Source of the DNA: Neobacillus cucumis
Lineage (GTDB): Bacteria > Bacillota > Bacilli > Bacillales_B > DSM-18226
DNA length: 64,000 nt
Assembly (NCBI RefSeq): GCF_023715505.1
Contig: NZ_JAMBOH010000013.1
Span: forward strand, 1 to 64,000
Direction of reading: 5' to 3'
Positions 7,825-16,661 of this stretch are shown here, one piece after another. The notes beneath the pieces are model-generated. The model saw only the letters and a program-made list of their open reading frames with translations. It ran no database searches and was not told where the DNA came from. The translations under genes were made by a program, and so were the position numbers. How positions within the stretch are numbered: position 1 is the stretch's first letter; each line of letters starts with the position of its first letter.

Positions 7825-9255
7825 TTATTTTGATATTACAGCTTTCTCATCAACTTGAACTTCATCATAGGTACGGAAGTAACTTTCAATCTCCTCAAGA
7901 GAACGGCCCTTCGTTTCAGGCATCATTTTCCAAATAAAGGTGATAGAAACCAATCCTACTGCCGCGAAAGCGAAGAATGTTCCTGATAAACCAACTTTTT
8001 CGAGTAATATTGGGAACATCAAGCCAATTACAAAATTTGTTATCCAGAGGAAGAAGACGCTAATCCCCATGCCAAGGCCTCTCAGTCTTAACGGGAATAT
8101 CTCTGAGAGCGAAACCCATAATACCGGACCAATGGCTCCTTGCATGAAAGCTAGAAAGGTGACTGTCAGGGAAAGCATAACATAAGGAAGAATTGCAGCC
8201 CCTTTTAGAAGGAACGAAAACACTCCAATAAGCAAAAGTACCGTTGTTGTTCCAGTCAAACCGCTCAGCATCATGGATCGACGGCCAACTTTTCCAAGCA
8301 GCCAAATTCCGATAAAAGTTGCCAATACCGAGATTACCCCATTTGCAACATTACCAATAAGAGCGGCCTTAGTAGCAAACCCAGCTTCTCTCAGAATTTC
8401 AGAACCATAATACATAATCGAGTTGACACCTGTAAGTTGTGACGACATGGCAATTCCAATCCCTAGAACAACTATGCGTCGCACCCAAGGCACTCCCAAA
8501 TCTTTCATTGTTGCTTTCTGAATTTCAGATTCTCCAGCAATTGCCGCTTTAATTTCTTGCAATTCTGCTTTGGCCCTGTTCTCTTCACGTACTTGTTGGA
8601 GAACACGTAAAGCTTCCCCCATTTTTCCTTTCGATGCCAACCAGCGCGGGCTTTCAGGTACTATTAGCATTCCAAACCAAAGGACAACTGCTGGAAGTGT
8701 TGCTACAACTAGCATGTAACGCCAAACGTGATCATTTTCACCCAATGTTGAAGCAATAGTGGCATTAAGCGCGAATGCTAGAAATTGTCCAGTAACAATC
8801 ATTAACTCATTCTGAGTAACCAACCTGCCCCGTCGTTCGACTGGTGCTATTTCTGCTAAAAAGGTTGGAACTGTAACTGAAGCCCCTCCGACAGCCAGAC
8901 CAAGTAGAAAACGAAAAACAAGCATAATACCTGCATTTGGTGAAAGGGTACATCCTAGCGCTGCAATAAAGAATAATAATGCCAGACTAAGAATATTCTT
9001 TCGGCGACCGTTACGATCTGACATCCTGCCGCCAAACACTGCCCCAAGCGCTGCTCCGAAAAGAAGTGAACTCGTAACAAGTCCTTCTGTTACCGCATTA
9101 AGATTGAGCTGGTCGGGTTTAGCCATAAAAGGAAGTGCACCGTTGATTACACCGGTATCATATCCAAACAGTAGTCCCCCGAATGTTGATACTAAAGTAA
9201 TGATTCGTAAAAATGCCTTTGGAGTACGCCCCTTCTCAGTTACCTGATTTGCCAT
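7825..9255 (-). CDS. IolT-like MFS cyclitol/sugar transporter
   Basis: 476-aa, twelve-helix sugar porter, clearly paralogous to the IolT at 154-1575: GYDTGVINGALPFMAKPDQ in helix 1, DRNGRRK, RFLLGLAVGG, PESPRWLASKGK, SQLTGVNSIMYYG and MMPETKGRSLEEIE. In helix 7 it has SSQLTG where IolT has VNQITG, which may alter specificity. ATG at 9255 follows GGGGGAG. It is the first structural gene after the LacI-type regulator, and three copies of the same operator lie upstream. Probably imports the cyclitol handled by module 2. Confidence 0.85.
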   Translation of the reverse strand: MANQVTEKGRTPKAFLRIITLVSTFGGLLFGYDTGVINGALPFMAKPDQLNLNAVTEGLVTSSLLFGAALGAVFGGRMSDRNGRRKNILSLALLFFIAALGCTLSPNAGIMLVFRFLLGLAVGGASVTVPTFLAEIAPVERRGRLVTQNELMIVTGQFLAFALNATIASTLGENDHVWRYMLVVATLPAVVLWFGMLIVPESPRWLASKGKMGEALRVLQQVREENRAKAELQEIKAAIAGESEIQKATMKDLGVPWVRRIVVLGIGIAMSSQLTGVNSIMYYGSEILREAGFATKAALIGNVANGVISVLATFIGIWLLGKVGRRSMMLSGLTGTTTVLLLIGVFSFLLKGAAILPYVMLSLTVTFLAFMQGAIGPVLWVSLSEIFPLRLRGLGMGISVFFLWITNFVIGLMFPILLEKVGLSGTFFAFAAVGLVSITFIWKMMPETKGRSLEEIESYFRTYDEVQVDEKAVISK

Positions 9256-9633
9256 AAGTATTTCTCCCCCACATTTCAATGTTTAAAATGAACTTTCGAG
9301 CCATTAATGTATGATTCCTGGGGTTTCCTTAGACTCAATACAATTATCTTTTAAAAATGAAGCTAGCTACTTTAACCACAACACTTACGAAACAAAACAC
9401 TAAACAATCATGATTATCCTTCTTATTACGCATACGCTTGCATTTTGATATTTAAAAAAATGGTTAATTTAGTAACGCTTTTTTACTAATTTTCATATAT
9501 ATCCTTCTAAGTATCTTTGTTTAATGCATACGATTGCATTTGTTACTAAAAAAATAGTTAGTTACCAAGTTTCATTTTATAAAAAATCTAGGTTTATGCA
9601 TACGCTTGCATTAATGGGAGAAAAAGGAGTAAG
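9256..9633. other. Regulatory intergenic region of module 2
   Basis: A 378-bp A+T-rich gap between the LacI-type gene and its target transporter. It contains three operator copies (listed separately) and no credible ORF. I could not fix a promoter. Confidence 0.5.
9429..9615. promoter_or_regulatory. Three LacI-type operators for module 2
   Basis: Near-identical imperfect palindromes: CGCATACGCTTGCAT (9429-9443), TGCATACGATTGCAT (about 9525-9539) and TGCATACGCTTGCAT (about 9598-9612). A fourth, perfectly symmetric copy precedes the adjacent lacI-type gene. Central CG symmetry is typical of LacI-family operators. Multiple copies suggest cooperative binding or looping. Confidence 0.75.
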
Positions 9634-10662
9634 TTAAACTTTTCCCCCGCAAGATTCTCTAATAACTAATGTAGGACTAATTTCAAGTTTTTGTTTCATG
9701 GTTGATGTTGAATTTAATTTCTCTATTAACCGTTTACATGTTAGTGTGGCAATTTCTTTTATAGGTTGATGGATGGTTGATAGGTATGGTTTATAGAATG
9801 TACATAACTCAATATCATCAAATCCGATTACGGCTATCTCATTAGGAACCTTTATATCAAGTTCCTTCATTGCCGTGATTGCCCCCTGTGCCATCAAATC
9901 ATTCTGAGCAAAGATGGCCGTCACATCTTTTAAGATATCAATATTATCCATTATCAAGCGGTAACCCGAATGGAAAGTCGTGTCCCCATAAAATATTTTA
10001 TCCTCATCATATTGGAGATGATGATCTTTAAACGCAGCTTTAAAGCCCTCAATCCTTTGTTGAAACTCACCACCAATAATATCAGCTGAGATGCACATGA
10101 TGTTCCTATGACCAAGTTTAATTAAGTGATCACCCGCAATATACCCGCCTTTGTACTGGTCTACACAAACAAAATCTACATCCTTTGTCTTATAAAAGGG
10201 CGGTAAATACTTACAGAAGATAAAAGGAACTTCAGTTTTTTCTAGGGTTGCTATGGCTTTATCGTCTAAAGACGGCTCCATAATAATCAGTCCATCTACT
10301 TTCTTTGCGGCAATGAATCTCTCAATATTATTCTGTTTTGTAAACCGATTCTCAAAAAATGAGATAATAACATCCATTTGCATCCGTTCTAGACTTTCGA
10401 TAATTTCATTCTGCCATGAGCTAAAGTATACTTCTATCCCCTGTCCAAATAAACTCTGAGGTAAAATGACACCTATTGTATTGGTTTTATTCGCACTTAA
10501 GCTTCTTGCATTAGCATTAAATTGAAAGCCATGCTCTTGTGCGATCTTCAAAACTTTTTTCTTGGTTTTCTCTGAAATCATTGGACTGTCATTTAAACAT
10601 CTGGAGACGGTAGATTGACTTACATTTGCCATTTTTGCAATATCTTTTGTTGTAATTGCCAT
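9634..10662 (-). CDS. LacI family transcriptional regulator of module 2
   Basis: 342 aa. N-terminal HTH MAITTKDIAKMANVSQSTVS (residues 1-20) with recognition helix VSQSTVSRCLN, then a hinge and a periplasmic-binding-protein-like sensor domain with GVILPQ, DGLIIMEP, GFDDIELC and TTIHQP-type segments. The start ATG at 10662 has only a weak GAGGCGAG site. Its recognition helix differs from those of the other two LacI proteins in the window (SIATVSK, SISTVSK). This fits its different operator, GCATACGTATGC. Likely a repressor of the downstream transporter/dehydrogenase/TIM-barrel operon and of itself. Confidence 0.85.
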   Translation of the reverse strand: MAITTKDIAKMANVSQSTVSRCLNDSPMISEKTKKKVLKIAQEHGFQFNANARSLSANKTNTIGVILPQSLFGQGIEVYFSSWQNEIIESLERMQMDVIISFFENRFTKQNNIERFIAAKKVDGLIIMEPSLDDKAIATLEKTEVPFIFCKYLPPFYKTKDVDFVCVDQYKGGYIAGDHLIKLGHRNIMCISADIIGGEFQQRIEGFKAAFKDHHLQYDEDKIFYGDTTFHSGYRLIMDNIDILKDVTAIFAQNDLMAQGAITAMKELDIKVPNEIAVIGFDDIELCTFYKPYLSTIHQPIKEIATLTCKRLIEKLNSTSTMKQKLEISPTLVIRESCGGKV

Positions 10663-10705
10663 AATAGCATTCTCGCCTCTTTATGATCTATTTTTTATTA
10701 GACTA

Positions 10706-10719
10706 CGCATACGTATGCG
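10706..10719. promoter_or_regulatory. Perfect palindromic LacI-type operator
   Basis: CGCATACGTATGCG, 44 bp upstream of the lacI-type start codon. It is the symmetric form of the three sites before the downstream transporter. It implies autoregulation. Confidence 0.75.
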
Positions 10720-10953
10720 ATTTAATTTATAGTTTATAATATTCAGTCTATAAAATCAATAAAGAGTTCACTTTTTGTCCATGTGACAGAATACAATTGC
10801 CGATAAATCATTTTTAGAAGTTACTTGTTTTACCATTTGGCTGTACGGAAGAAAGTAGTAAATTCCTTTACCTTTTTAGTCAATCCCTCCCTTTCAACTA
10901 GTTTAAAGTTATCCCCTGTTCCATTGGTTAACTATTGAATAACTTATGAGTAA

Positions 10954-10982
10954 ATATTAATATTAAGAGCGCTTTCAGTCAA
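10954..10982 (-). promoter_or_regulatory. Sigma-A promoter with cre box in the spacer
   Basis: Minus strand TTGACT (10977-10982), 17-bp spacer, TAATAT (10954-10959). The spacer contains TGAAAGCGCT, a cre core. This layout is almost identical to the iolA promoter. It points toward the lacI-type gene, leaving a leader of about 290 nt. Confidence 0.65.
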
Positions 10983-11236
10983 TAGATATTTCAATATTTA
11001 CTTAAAATTTTTATCATTTTCTTCTAAAATATCAACTAAATCACTAAAGGTTTACCCATTATCAACGAAAAATGTAACTATGTTATCGTTATTGTGTTTA
11101 CTTTTCCAGACCTGCTCCGAAACTACAGTTCTAAGCTCATTTTTGCGCTTTGTGGAGAAGAACCCTTTAAGAGTTCTTCCCCAGACCTTAACCTCTTATT
11201 TCACCGTTACTGTTTCTTAGAGAGGTATTCTTTCCT

Positions 11237-12133
11237 TTACAGCCCGGCTGTTTCCCTGATGTACTTCCTTGCTTTCACTGCATATTCAAAAGGATTGGCA
11301 ATTGCCGGATCCTGTTCGGCCTCGACTACAAACCATCCTTTATAGCTTGCTTCGCTTAGTACCTCAAATACGGGTTTGAAATCAATGACGCCGTCTCCTG
11401 GTACGGTGAAAACCCCTGCTTTTACAGCCTGCAAAAAGCTCATTTTTTCACTATGTACTCTTTCTACAATTTCCAAACGGATATCCTTTAAGTGAACGTG
11501 ATGAATCCGATCAACGTATTTTTTTAACACTGCCAAGTGATCTTCGCCAGAGAATACAAGATGGCCTGTATCGTAAAGAAGGGATACTTTTTCAGGGTCG
11601 GTTCCTTCCATTAAGCGGTCGATTTCTGTTGTGGTTTGCACGCCTGTACCCATATGGTGATGGTAGACAATTTTCATGCCTTTTTCAGCAGCAAGGTCGC
11701 CAAGGCGAGTCAGCCCTTCCGTTAAGAGCTTCCATTCTTCTTCAGTATTTACAGGTTTATTTGCAAATAGCGGTGTTTCCATTTGGCCCTGGATGCTGTT
11801 TCCTTGTTCTGAGACAACAATTACTTTTGCACCCATTTCATGAAGAAAATCACGGTGTTCTAAAAAAGCTTTTGCCGTTACTTCATATGGCTTTGATGTT
11901 AAAAAGGAACTAAACCAAGCACTTGCAATCTCTAATCCTCTTAAAGAAAGTGCCTTTTTTAAAACCTCTGTGTCTCGCGGATACTTGTTTCCCACTTCAC
12001 TTCCCGAAAAACCGGAAAGCGCCATTTCGCTTATGCATTGTTCGAAGGTAACCTCGCAGCCGAGTTCAGGGATATCATCGTTCGTCCAGCCTATCGGGGC
12101 AATCGCTAATTTTACTTGATTTGCGTTAAACAT
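11237..12133 (-). CDS. iolE: IolE, inosose dehydratase
   Basis: 298-aa TIM-barrel enzyme dehydrating 2-keto-myo-inositol to 3D-trihydroxycyclohexane-1,2-dione (EC 4.2.1.44), step 2 of the pathway. It matches remembered IolE along its length: [13 protein letters not shown] near the start, [48 protein letters not shown] and VEAEQDPA, with the usual length. ATG at 12133 follows GGAGG; the longer ORF begins upstream of that site. It lies after iolG in module 3, away from the iolABCDJ operon. Confidence 0.92.
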   Translation of the reverse strand: MFNANQVKLAIAPIGWTNDDIPELGCEVTFEQCISEMALSGFSGSEVGNKYPRDTEVLKKALSLRGLEIASAWFSSFLTSKPYEVTAKAFLEHRDFLHEMGAKVIVVSEQGNSIQGQMETPLFANKPVNTEEEWKLLTEGLTRLGDLAAEKGMKIVYHHHMGTGVQTTTEIDRLMEGTDPEKVSLLYDTGHLVFSGEDHLAVLKKYVDRIHHVHLKDIRLEIVERVHSEKMSFLQAVKAGVFTVPGDGVIDFKPVFEVLSEASYKGWFVVEAEQDPAIANPFEYAVKARKYIRETAGL

Positions 12134-12286
12134 TGTCTTATCCTCCATCATTCATTGTCATGTGCTTTGCCATAATGGACTATTCTCTCATTACCGTGTA
12201 ATTTAATACAAACCTCCTAGCTGCATCAGATCAAACGGATCGCTCTTCTACAAGTAGGAGGTTCGTAGTATCATTTCTACATTCTA

Positions 12287-13306
12287 TTAAATGACTGGAA
12301 CTGCTTGATTTAATTGAACTGGGGCACCCTTTTCAAGCGATTCCTTTGCTGCCTTCGCGATTTTTTGCGCTTGTAAGCCATCGAAGCCTGTGCAGGCAAC
12401 TTCTTTCTTTTCAAGAATAGAGCGAGTAAATTCTACTACTTCATCAATATATGCCTGATTGTAACGCTCAAGGAAAAAGTAAAGCGGCTTATCTAACGTA
12501 ACAGCCTCAGTGGTTGATACTTCAACAGTAGTTGGACGATTATTATCAGCTTGTGCTGCCCCTTTTTCACCGAAAACTTCAAGGCGCTGATCATATCCGT
12601 ACACCGCCTGACGGCTGTTATCAATGACTCCCAGTGCACCATTGGCAAATTTCAATGTAACAATAGCGGTATCAATGTCGCCAGCTTCACCAATTGCCGG
12701 ATCCACCAGCACTGCTCCGGCAGCAGAAACCTCGACAACTTCACTGTCCATTACATAGCGTGCCATATCAAAATCGTGGATCATCATATCCATAAACAAT
12801 CCGCCGGAAGCTTTCACATAGTCAATACCTGGAGGCTCTGGGTCACGCGAAGTAATTCGTAAAATATGCGGCTGACCAATTTTACCATCTTTCACAAGAG
12901 TTTGAATTCTCCGGAAGTTTGGATCATATCGGCGGTTAAAACCAATTTGCAGCCTTACTCCCGCTTTTTCAACCACAGCTAATGCTTCTTCTGTTTCTTC
13001 TACGGAAAAACTTACTGGTTTTTCACAGAAGATATCCTTGCCGGCAAGTGCTGCTTCTTTAATGATTGTTGCGTGAGTATTGGTTGGTGAACAAATGAAA
13101 ACTGCTTGGATCTCCGGGTCTTCGAGCAATTCATGATAATCGGTTGTCAGTACTTCAATTTGTTTTTCCTTCCCCCATGCCTCTAGGTGATCAATTACAA
13201 CATCTGAAACACTTTTAATACGAATTTGTGGTATCTTTCTTAAATTATCTACATGTAATTTACCAATCCGGCCTGCGCCAATAATTCCTACTGTTAATGA
13301 TGTCAT
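12287..13306 (-). CDS. iolG: IolG, inositol 2-dehydrogenase
   Basis: 339-aa NAD-dependent dehydrogenase oxidising myo-inositol to 2-keto-myo-inositol. Rossmann motif GIIGAGRIG (7-15), FCEKP with Lys96, FNRRYD, and DMMIHDFD with Asp173 and His177. It is the only IolG-type dehydrogenase here that keeps Lys, Asp and His in the positions of the B. subtilis triad. It resembles the enterobacterial/rhizobial IolG type more than B. subtilis IolG. ATG follows GGAGG. A LacI-type operator lies just upstream, and iolE follows 153 bp downstream. Confidence 0.9.
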   Translation of the reverse strand: MTSLTVGIIGAGRIGKLHVDNLRKIPQIRIKSVSDVVIDHLEAWGKEKQIEVLTTDYHELLEDPEIQAVFICSPTNTHATIIKEAALAGKDIFCEKPVSFSVEETEEALAVVEKAGVRLQIGFNRRYDPNFRRIQTLVKDGKIGQPHILRITSRDPEPPGIDYVKASGGLFMDMMIHDFDMARYVMDSEVVEVSAAGAVLVDPAIGEAGDIDTAIVTLKFANGALGVIDNSRQAVYGYDQRLEVFGEKGAAQADNNRPTTVEVSTTEAVTLDKPLYFFLERYNQAYIDEVVEFTRSILEKKEVACTGFDGLQAQKIAKAAKESLEKGAPVQLNQAVPVI

Positions 13307-13339
13307 TGTGATTCCTCCGATTTATTAAAGGTAATGTTT

Positions 13340-13355
13340 GGTTAAGCGCTTACTC
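13340..13355. promoter_or_regulatory. LacI-type operator before iolG
   Basis: GGTTAAGCGCTTACTC, 34 bp before the iolG start. It shares the TAAGCGCTTAC core with the two sites before the ABC importer operon and is probably bound by the adjacent LacI-type regulator. Confidence 0.65.
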
Positions 13356-13361
13356 AATACC

Positions 13362-13385
13362 CACGCCGATAAGTCGATCGGCGTG
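13362..13385 (-). other. G+C-rich hairpin between lacI-type gene and iolG
   Basis: CACGCCGAT and ATCGGCGTG form a 9-bp stem with a 6-nt loop, directly at the regulator's stop codon. There is no U-tract on the minus strand, so it is a pausing or processing hairpin rather than a clear terminator. Confidence 0.45.
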
Positions 13386-13386
13386 A

Positions 13387-14394
13387 TTAAAGATTATTTA
13401 AGTTTCTTACAGATTTACGTTCGACCAACCTAGGTGAAATTATGATTCGCTGCTGCGGGAGCTTTGGGTCTTTTATTAGCTTTAAAAGCTGATCCATCGC
13501 AAATTTTGCCAGCTCCTGCTTTGGCTGGGCAATCGTCGTTAAGCCGGGTTCGGTTAATTCCGCGTAAATCGAATCATCAAAGCCTACTATTGATAGATCA
13601 TTTGGTATGCGAATATGTGCTTTTCGTGCTTCCTTGATGAATATTGCCGCAATTAAATCGGTTGAAGCAAACACTGCTGTCGGCCTATTCACCATTTGCA
13701 ATATCTTCCTTGCTGCAGCTTTTGCATCGTCTATTTTAGACATGGCATTTAAAGTCCATTCACTCTCTAAGACAACCCCTTCATCAGCCAGGGATTTTTT
13801 AAAGCCTTCAAGACGCATTCTGCCGCTGGCCCTGTTTTGCTCTGCGATAATAGCAATCTCTCTATGGCCCATATCAAGGAGGTACCTTCCTGCCATATAT
13901 CCCCCTCGTACATCATCTGTTGTTACAATATGTGATGAGAAACGGAGGCTGTCAACAGAAAACATTAAATGCGGTATGTCCCTTTTTTGAAGACTTTTAT
14001 AGGCCTTCCAATCTTCAGGCTCTGTCGCAATAATAATCCCATCAACCTGTTTTTTTTGTAATAATTCTAAATAATCATGTTCGCGTTCAATCTGGTAATC
14101 TGTACTGCACAAAATAATGGAATAGCCCATTTCCCTGGCGTTGTTTTCCAACGCACGGGCAACTTCGGCAAAAAAGGCATTAGAAATATCAGGAACAAGA
14201 ACACCGATTGTAAAGGTTTGCTTACCTGTTAATGCCGCAGCAACACTGCTTGGCTGATATTCAAGCTCCCTCATTATTTTCAGAACTTTGTTTCTCGTTT
14301 CTTCACTGATACGGCCTGTATCGTTAATTACCTTGGAAACGGTTGCAATCGAGACTCCTGCCTTTCCAGCTACATCATAGATCGTAGGCTTCAT
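13387..14394 (-). CDS. LacI family transcriptional regulator of module 3
   Basis: 335 aa, starting MKPTIYDVAGKAGVS with recognition helix VSIATVSKVIN. A ligand-binding domain follows (GVLVPDISNAFFAEV, DGIIIATEP, GFDDSIYAEL, TTIAQPK). Both the preceding ABC operon and the following iolG carry TAAGCGCTTAC-type operators, so it probably represses importer and catabolic genes until a cyclitol is present. Its DNA-binding helix is nearly the same as that of the module 4 regulator, so cross-regulation is possible. Confidence 0.85.
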   Translation of the reverse strand: MKPTIYDVAGKAGVSIATVSKVINDTGRISEETRNKVLKIMRELEYQPSSVAAALTGKQTFTIGVLVPDISNAFFAEVARALENNAREMGYSIILCSTDYQIEREHDYLELLQKKQVDGIIIATEPEDWKAYKSLQKRDIPHLMFSVDSLRFSSHIVTTDDVRGGYMAGRYLLDMGHREIAIIAEQNRASGRMRLEGFKKSLADEGVVLESEWTLNAMSKIDDAKAAARKILQMVNRPTAVFASTDLIAAIFIKEARKAHIRIPNDLSIVGFDDSIYAELTEPGLTTIAQPKQELAKFAMDQLLKLIKDPKLPQQRIIISPRLVERKSVRNLNNL

Positions 14395-14548
14395 TTTGCT
14401 CCAAACTCCCTTTCCAAAATCCTTATGTTGATATTATTTTACCACAAAGGATTACCAGGGGATGCGATGCTATGTTGGAATCTCTTTATAAACAAATTTC
14501 TCGTCTTATTTTTAAACTTCACAAATATTTTTGAAATCACATTAGCAA

Positions 14549-15547
14549 TTAATTACCTATATATTGTTTAATCTTAGAAAGTGACTCATCCACATTTTCT
14601 TTAGTAATCACATTAGCACCGGAATCAATTCGTTTGTCAACTGACTGTCCATGAATTGCTTTAACCGCTGCATCTACCGCCATATAACCAATCTTATAAG
14701 GATCCTGGGCTACCTCCGCATCGAGCCCGCCTGCTTTGATCGAATTTAATCCTTCTGATGTTCCGTCAAAACCAACCACCATTACTTTGCTGTTTTTTGA
14801 TTGAACAGCACGTAATGCACCTAATGCCATATCCTCGCTTGTTACGAATACTGCTTTAATTTTAGGATTTGATTGAAGAATATTTTGCATTACATTCATC
14901 GCTTTCGCTCTGTCACTATCTGCAGGTTGAATCGTTACGACTTTAATACCAGCCGCTTTCAGGGCTTTTTCTGCTCCATTACTCCGGTCATCGTGGGTTT
15001 TATCACCTAAAGCTCCACGTATGATGGCTACCTTATCTCCTTTATGAAGTTTATTGGCCATGTATTTTCCACCTTCTTGACCAGCCACTAAATTTCCTGT
15101 TCCTACGAAACTAACTTTTTCAGAATAGTTTGCATCTGTATCTGCCAAAACGACAGGAATCTTATTTCTATTGGCCTGTTGAAGAACATTAAGTACGGTA
15201 GCGGGTTGACTCGGTGCAACAACCAAAGCTTTCACATTATTGGTAATTTGATCTTGAATCAGCGTAACTTGTTTTTGTACATCCGTTTCAGCACTAGGCC
15301 CCATTACTTCTACAGTAACCCCATCTTTTTTACCCGCATCCATTGCACCACGCTGAACCAGCTTCCAATATTCACTATTTAAAGCTTTAAGAACAACAGA
15401 GACCTTTACCTCTTCATTTGAAGCAGACTTATTAGAACCAGAAGCAGTCTTGCTTGCCCCTGAAGAAGCCGAATTACTGCATCCCCCCATTACTAATCCG
15501 GCCCCTAATACACTAATCATTAAAATCCCGCTAAGTTTTTTCATCAT
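14549..15547 (-). CDS. Sugar/cyclitol ABC transporter substrate-binding lipoprotein
   Basis: 332-aa periplasmic-binding protein of the ribose/galactose type 1 class. Type II signal peptide: MMKK, a hydrophobic stretch, then lipobox LVMGGC with Cys23, followed by a Ser/Ala/Lys-rich linker. Domain motifs include VVLKALNSEYW, ALVVAPSQP, VLADTDANY, VGTGNLVAGQEGGKY and VVGFDGT. It captures substrate outside the membrane for the permease and ATPase encoded just upstream. Linkage to iolG and iolE makes an inositol the likely ligand. ATG at 15547 follows AAGGGGG; the second ATG is also possible. Confidence 0.88.
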   Translation of the reverse strand: MMKKLSGILMISVLGAGLVMGGCSNSASSGASKTASGSNKSASNEEVKVSVVLKALNSEYWKLVQRGAMDAGKKDGVTVEVMGPSAETDVQKQVTLIQDQITNNVKALVVAPSQPATVLNVLQQANRNKIPVVLADTDANYSEKVSFVGTGNLVAGQEGGKYMANKLHKGDKVAIIRGALGDKTHDDRSNGAEKALKAAGIKVVTIQPADSDRAKAMNVMQNILQSNPKIKAVFVTSEDMALGALRAVQSKNSKVMVVGFDGTSEGLNSIKAGGLDAEVAQDPYKIGYMAVDAAVKAIHGQSVDKRIDSGANVITKENVDESLSKIKQYIGN

Positions 15548-15640
15548 TTCTGCCCCCTTAAAATTTAAGTTTAAGAAATCGTATTCTCCCGAGCATTATT
15601 CTTTGATGATATTTTTTTGAAACAACTTTTTCACACAGAA

Positions 15641-16657
15641 TTAGTTTTTCTTACTCTTGCGTTGACGAAGAACGTCAACATACACTGCCGCAATGATAAC
15701 CAATCCGATTACCGCCAGTTGAGCATCTGCGGAAACGTTAAGAAGGTTAAGGCCATTTTGAAGGACAGCAATTACTAGCGCCCCGATTAATGTGCCGGAA
15801 ACTGTACCAACCCCGCCAAAAAAGCTGGCGCCGCCAATAATAACAGCTGCAATGGCATTCGTTTCATAGTTTAGTCCTGCAAGTGGGAATGCCGAGTTAA
15901 CTTGCCCTACCATTACTAATCCCGCAAGTCCCGCCATCAAACCACTAAGTGAATACACGATCATCAGCACTCGGTCGACGTTTATCCCAGACAGACGGGC
16001 GGCTTCCTTATTGCCCCCGATTGCATAAATATAGCGGCCTGTTTTCGACCTTGTAAGGAAAATGTGGAACAGAACATAAACAGCAATGACAAGAAGAAAG
16101 CTCACCGGAATTGGACCGACAAATTGATTTCCGGCAAATTGAATGGCAGCTGGAAAACCCGCAATCGGTGCGGCTGCCGTTACAATAAGAGCAATTCCGC
16201 GTCCGATGAATTGTGTACCGAGCGTAGAGATAAACGGATGCGGTAAATGCAGCTTCGTTAATAACACTCCGTTTACCCATCCTAATAAAGTCCCTACACC
16301 CAGACAAACGATCATACCAATAAATGGGTTCATATGAAGGTTAACGGTAATGATCCCCATTAACATGATCGATACGGCAAGAATTGCACCAACTGACAAG
16401 TCAATCCCTGCTGTTAAGATGGCTAATAGCATTCCAAGCCCCATTAATGCATTAATGGATGATTGACTGGCAATATTCATAAGGTTATTTACGGTTAAAA
16501 ACTTATCTGATAGGCAGGTCAGGATGACAATCAAGATGACAAGAGCTAATAGAGGTCCCAGCTTACCAATTACTTTCTTTAAAGTAATCTTTTCTTTTGG
16601 ATCTGTATTCACTGAAAGATTCTTTTCTGATTCGGTCACTAATTGAACTTGACTCAT
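15641..16657 (-). CDS. Ribose-type ABC transporter permease
   Basis: 338-aa RbsC/AraH-like membrane protein with about ten hydrophobic segments and the family loop GGNKEAARLSGINV. Other hallmarks are LTAGIDLSVGA, QFIGRGIAL and VIIGGASFFGG. It forms the transmembrane channel of the cyclitol importer. It starts 4 bp after the ATPase stop, and the binding-protein gene follows after about 90 bp. Confidence 0.9.
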   Translation of the reverse strand: MSQVQLVTESEKNLSVNTDPKEKITLKKVIGKLGPLLALVILIVILTCLSDKFLTVNNLMNIASQSSINALMGLGMLLAILTAGIDLSVGAILAVSIMLMGIITVNLHMNPFIGMIVCLGVGTLLGWVNGVLLTKLHLPHPFISTLGTQFIGRGIALIVTAAAPIAGFPAAIQFAGNQFVGPIPVSFLLVIAVYVLFHIFLTRSKTGRYIYAIGGNKEAARLSGINVDRVLMIVYSLSGLMAGLAGLVMVGQVNSAFPLAGLNYETNAIAAVIIGGASFFGGVGTVSGTLIGALVIAVLQNGLNLLNVSADAQLAVIGLVIIAAVYVDVLRQRKSKKN

Positions 16658-16661
16658 TTTC

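Larger units (their letters stand above)
10663..11236. other. Intergenic region upstream of the LacI-type gene
   Basis: A 574-bp gap. It holds an operator at 10706-10719, a strong minus-strand promoter with a cre box at 10954-10982, and a doubtful 17-codon TTG ORF at 10830-10883 (GGGAGGG lies too close to the TTG). A weak GAAGAAC/GTTCTTC hairpin near 11158-11180 follows iolE but lacks a U-tract. Confidence 0.5.

Noticed and set aside
10830..10883. 17-codon TTG-started peptide as a gene
   Set aside because: The GGGAGGG motif is only one base from the TTG, too close for a normal ribosome binding site; kept only as part of a finding.
11155..11181. Terminator after iolE
   Set aside because: The GAAGAAC/GTTCTTC stem is short and the minus strand continues ACAAAGCGC with no U-tract.
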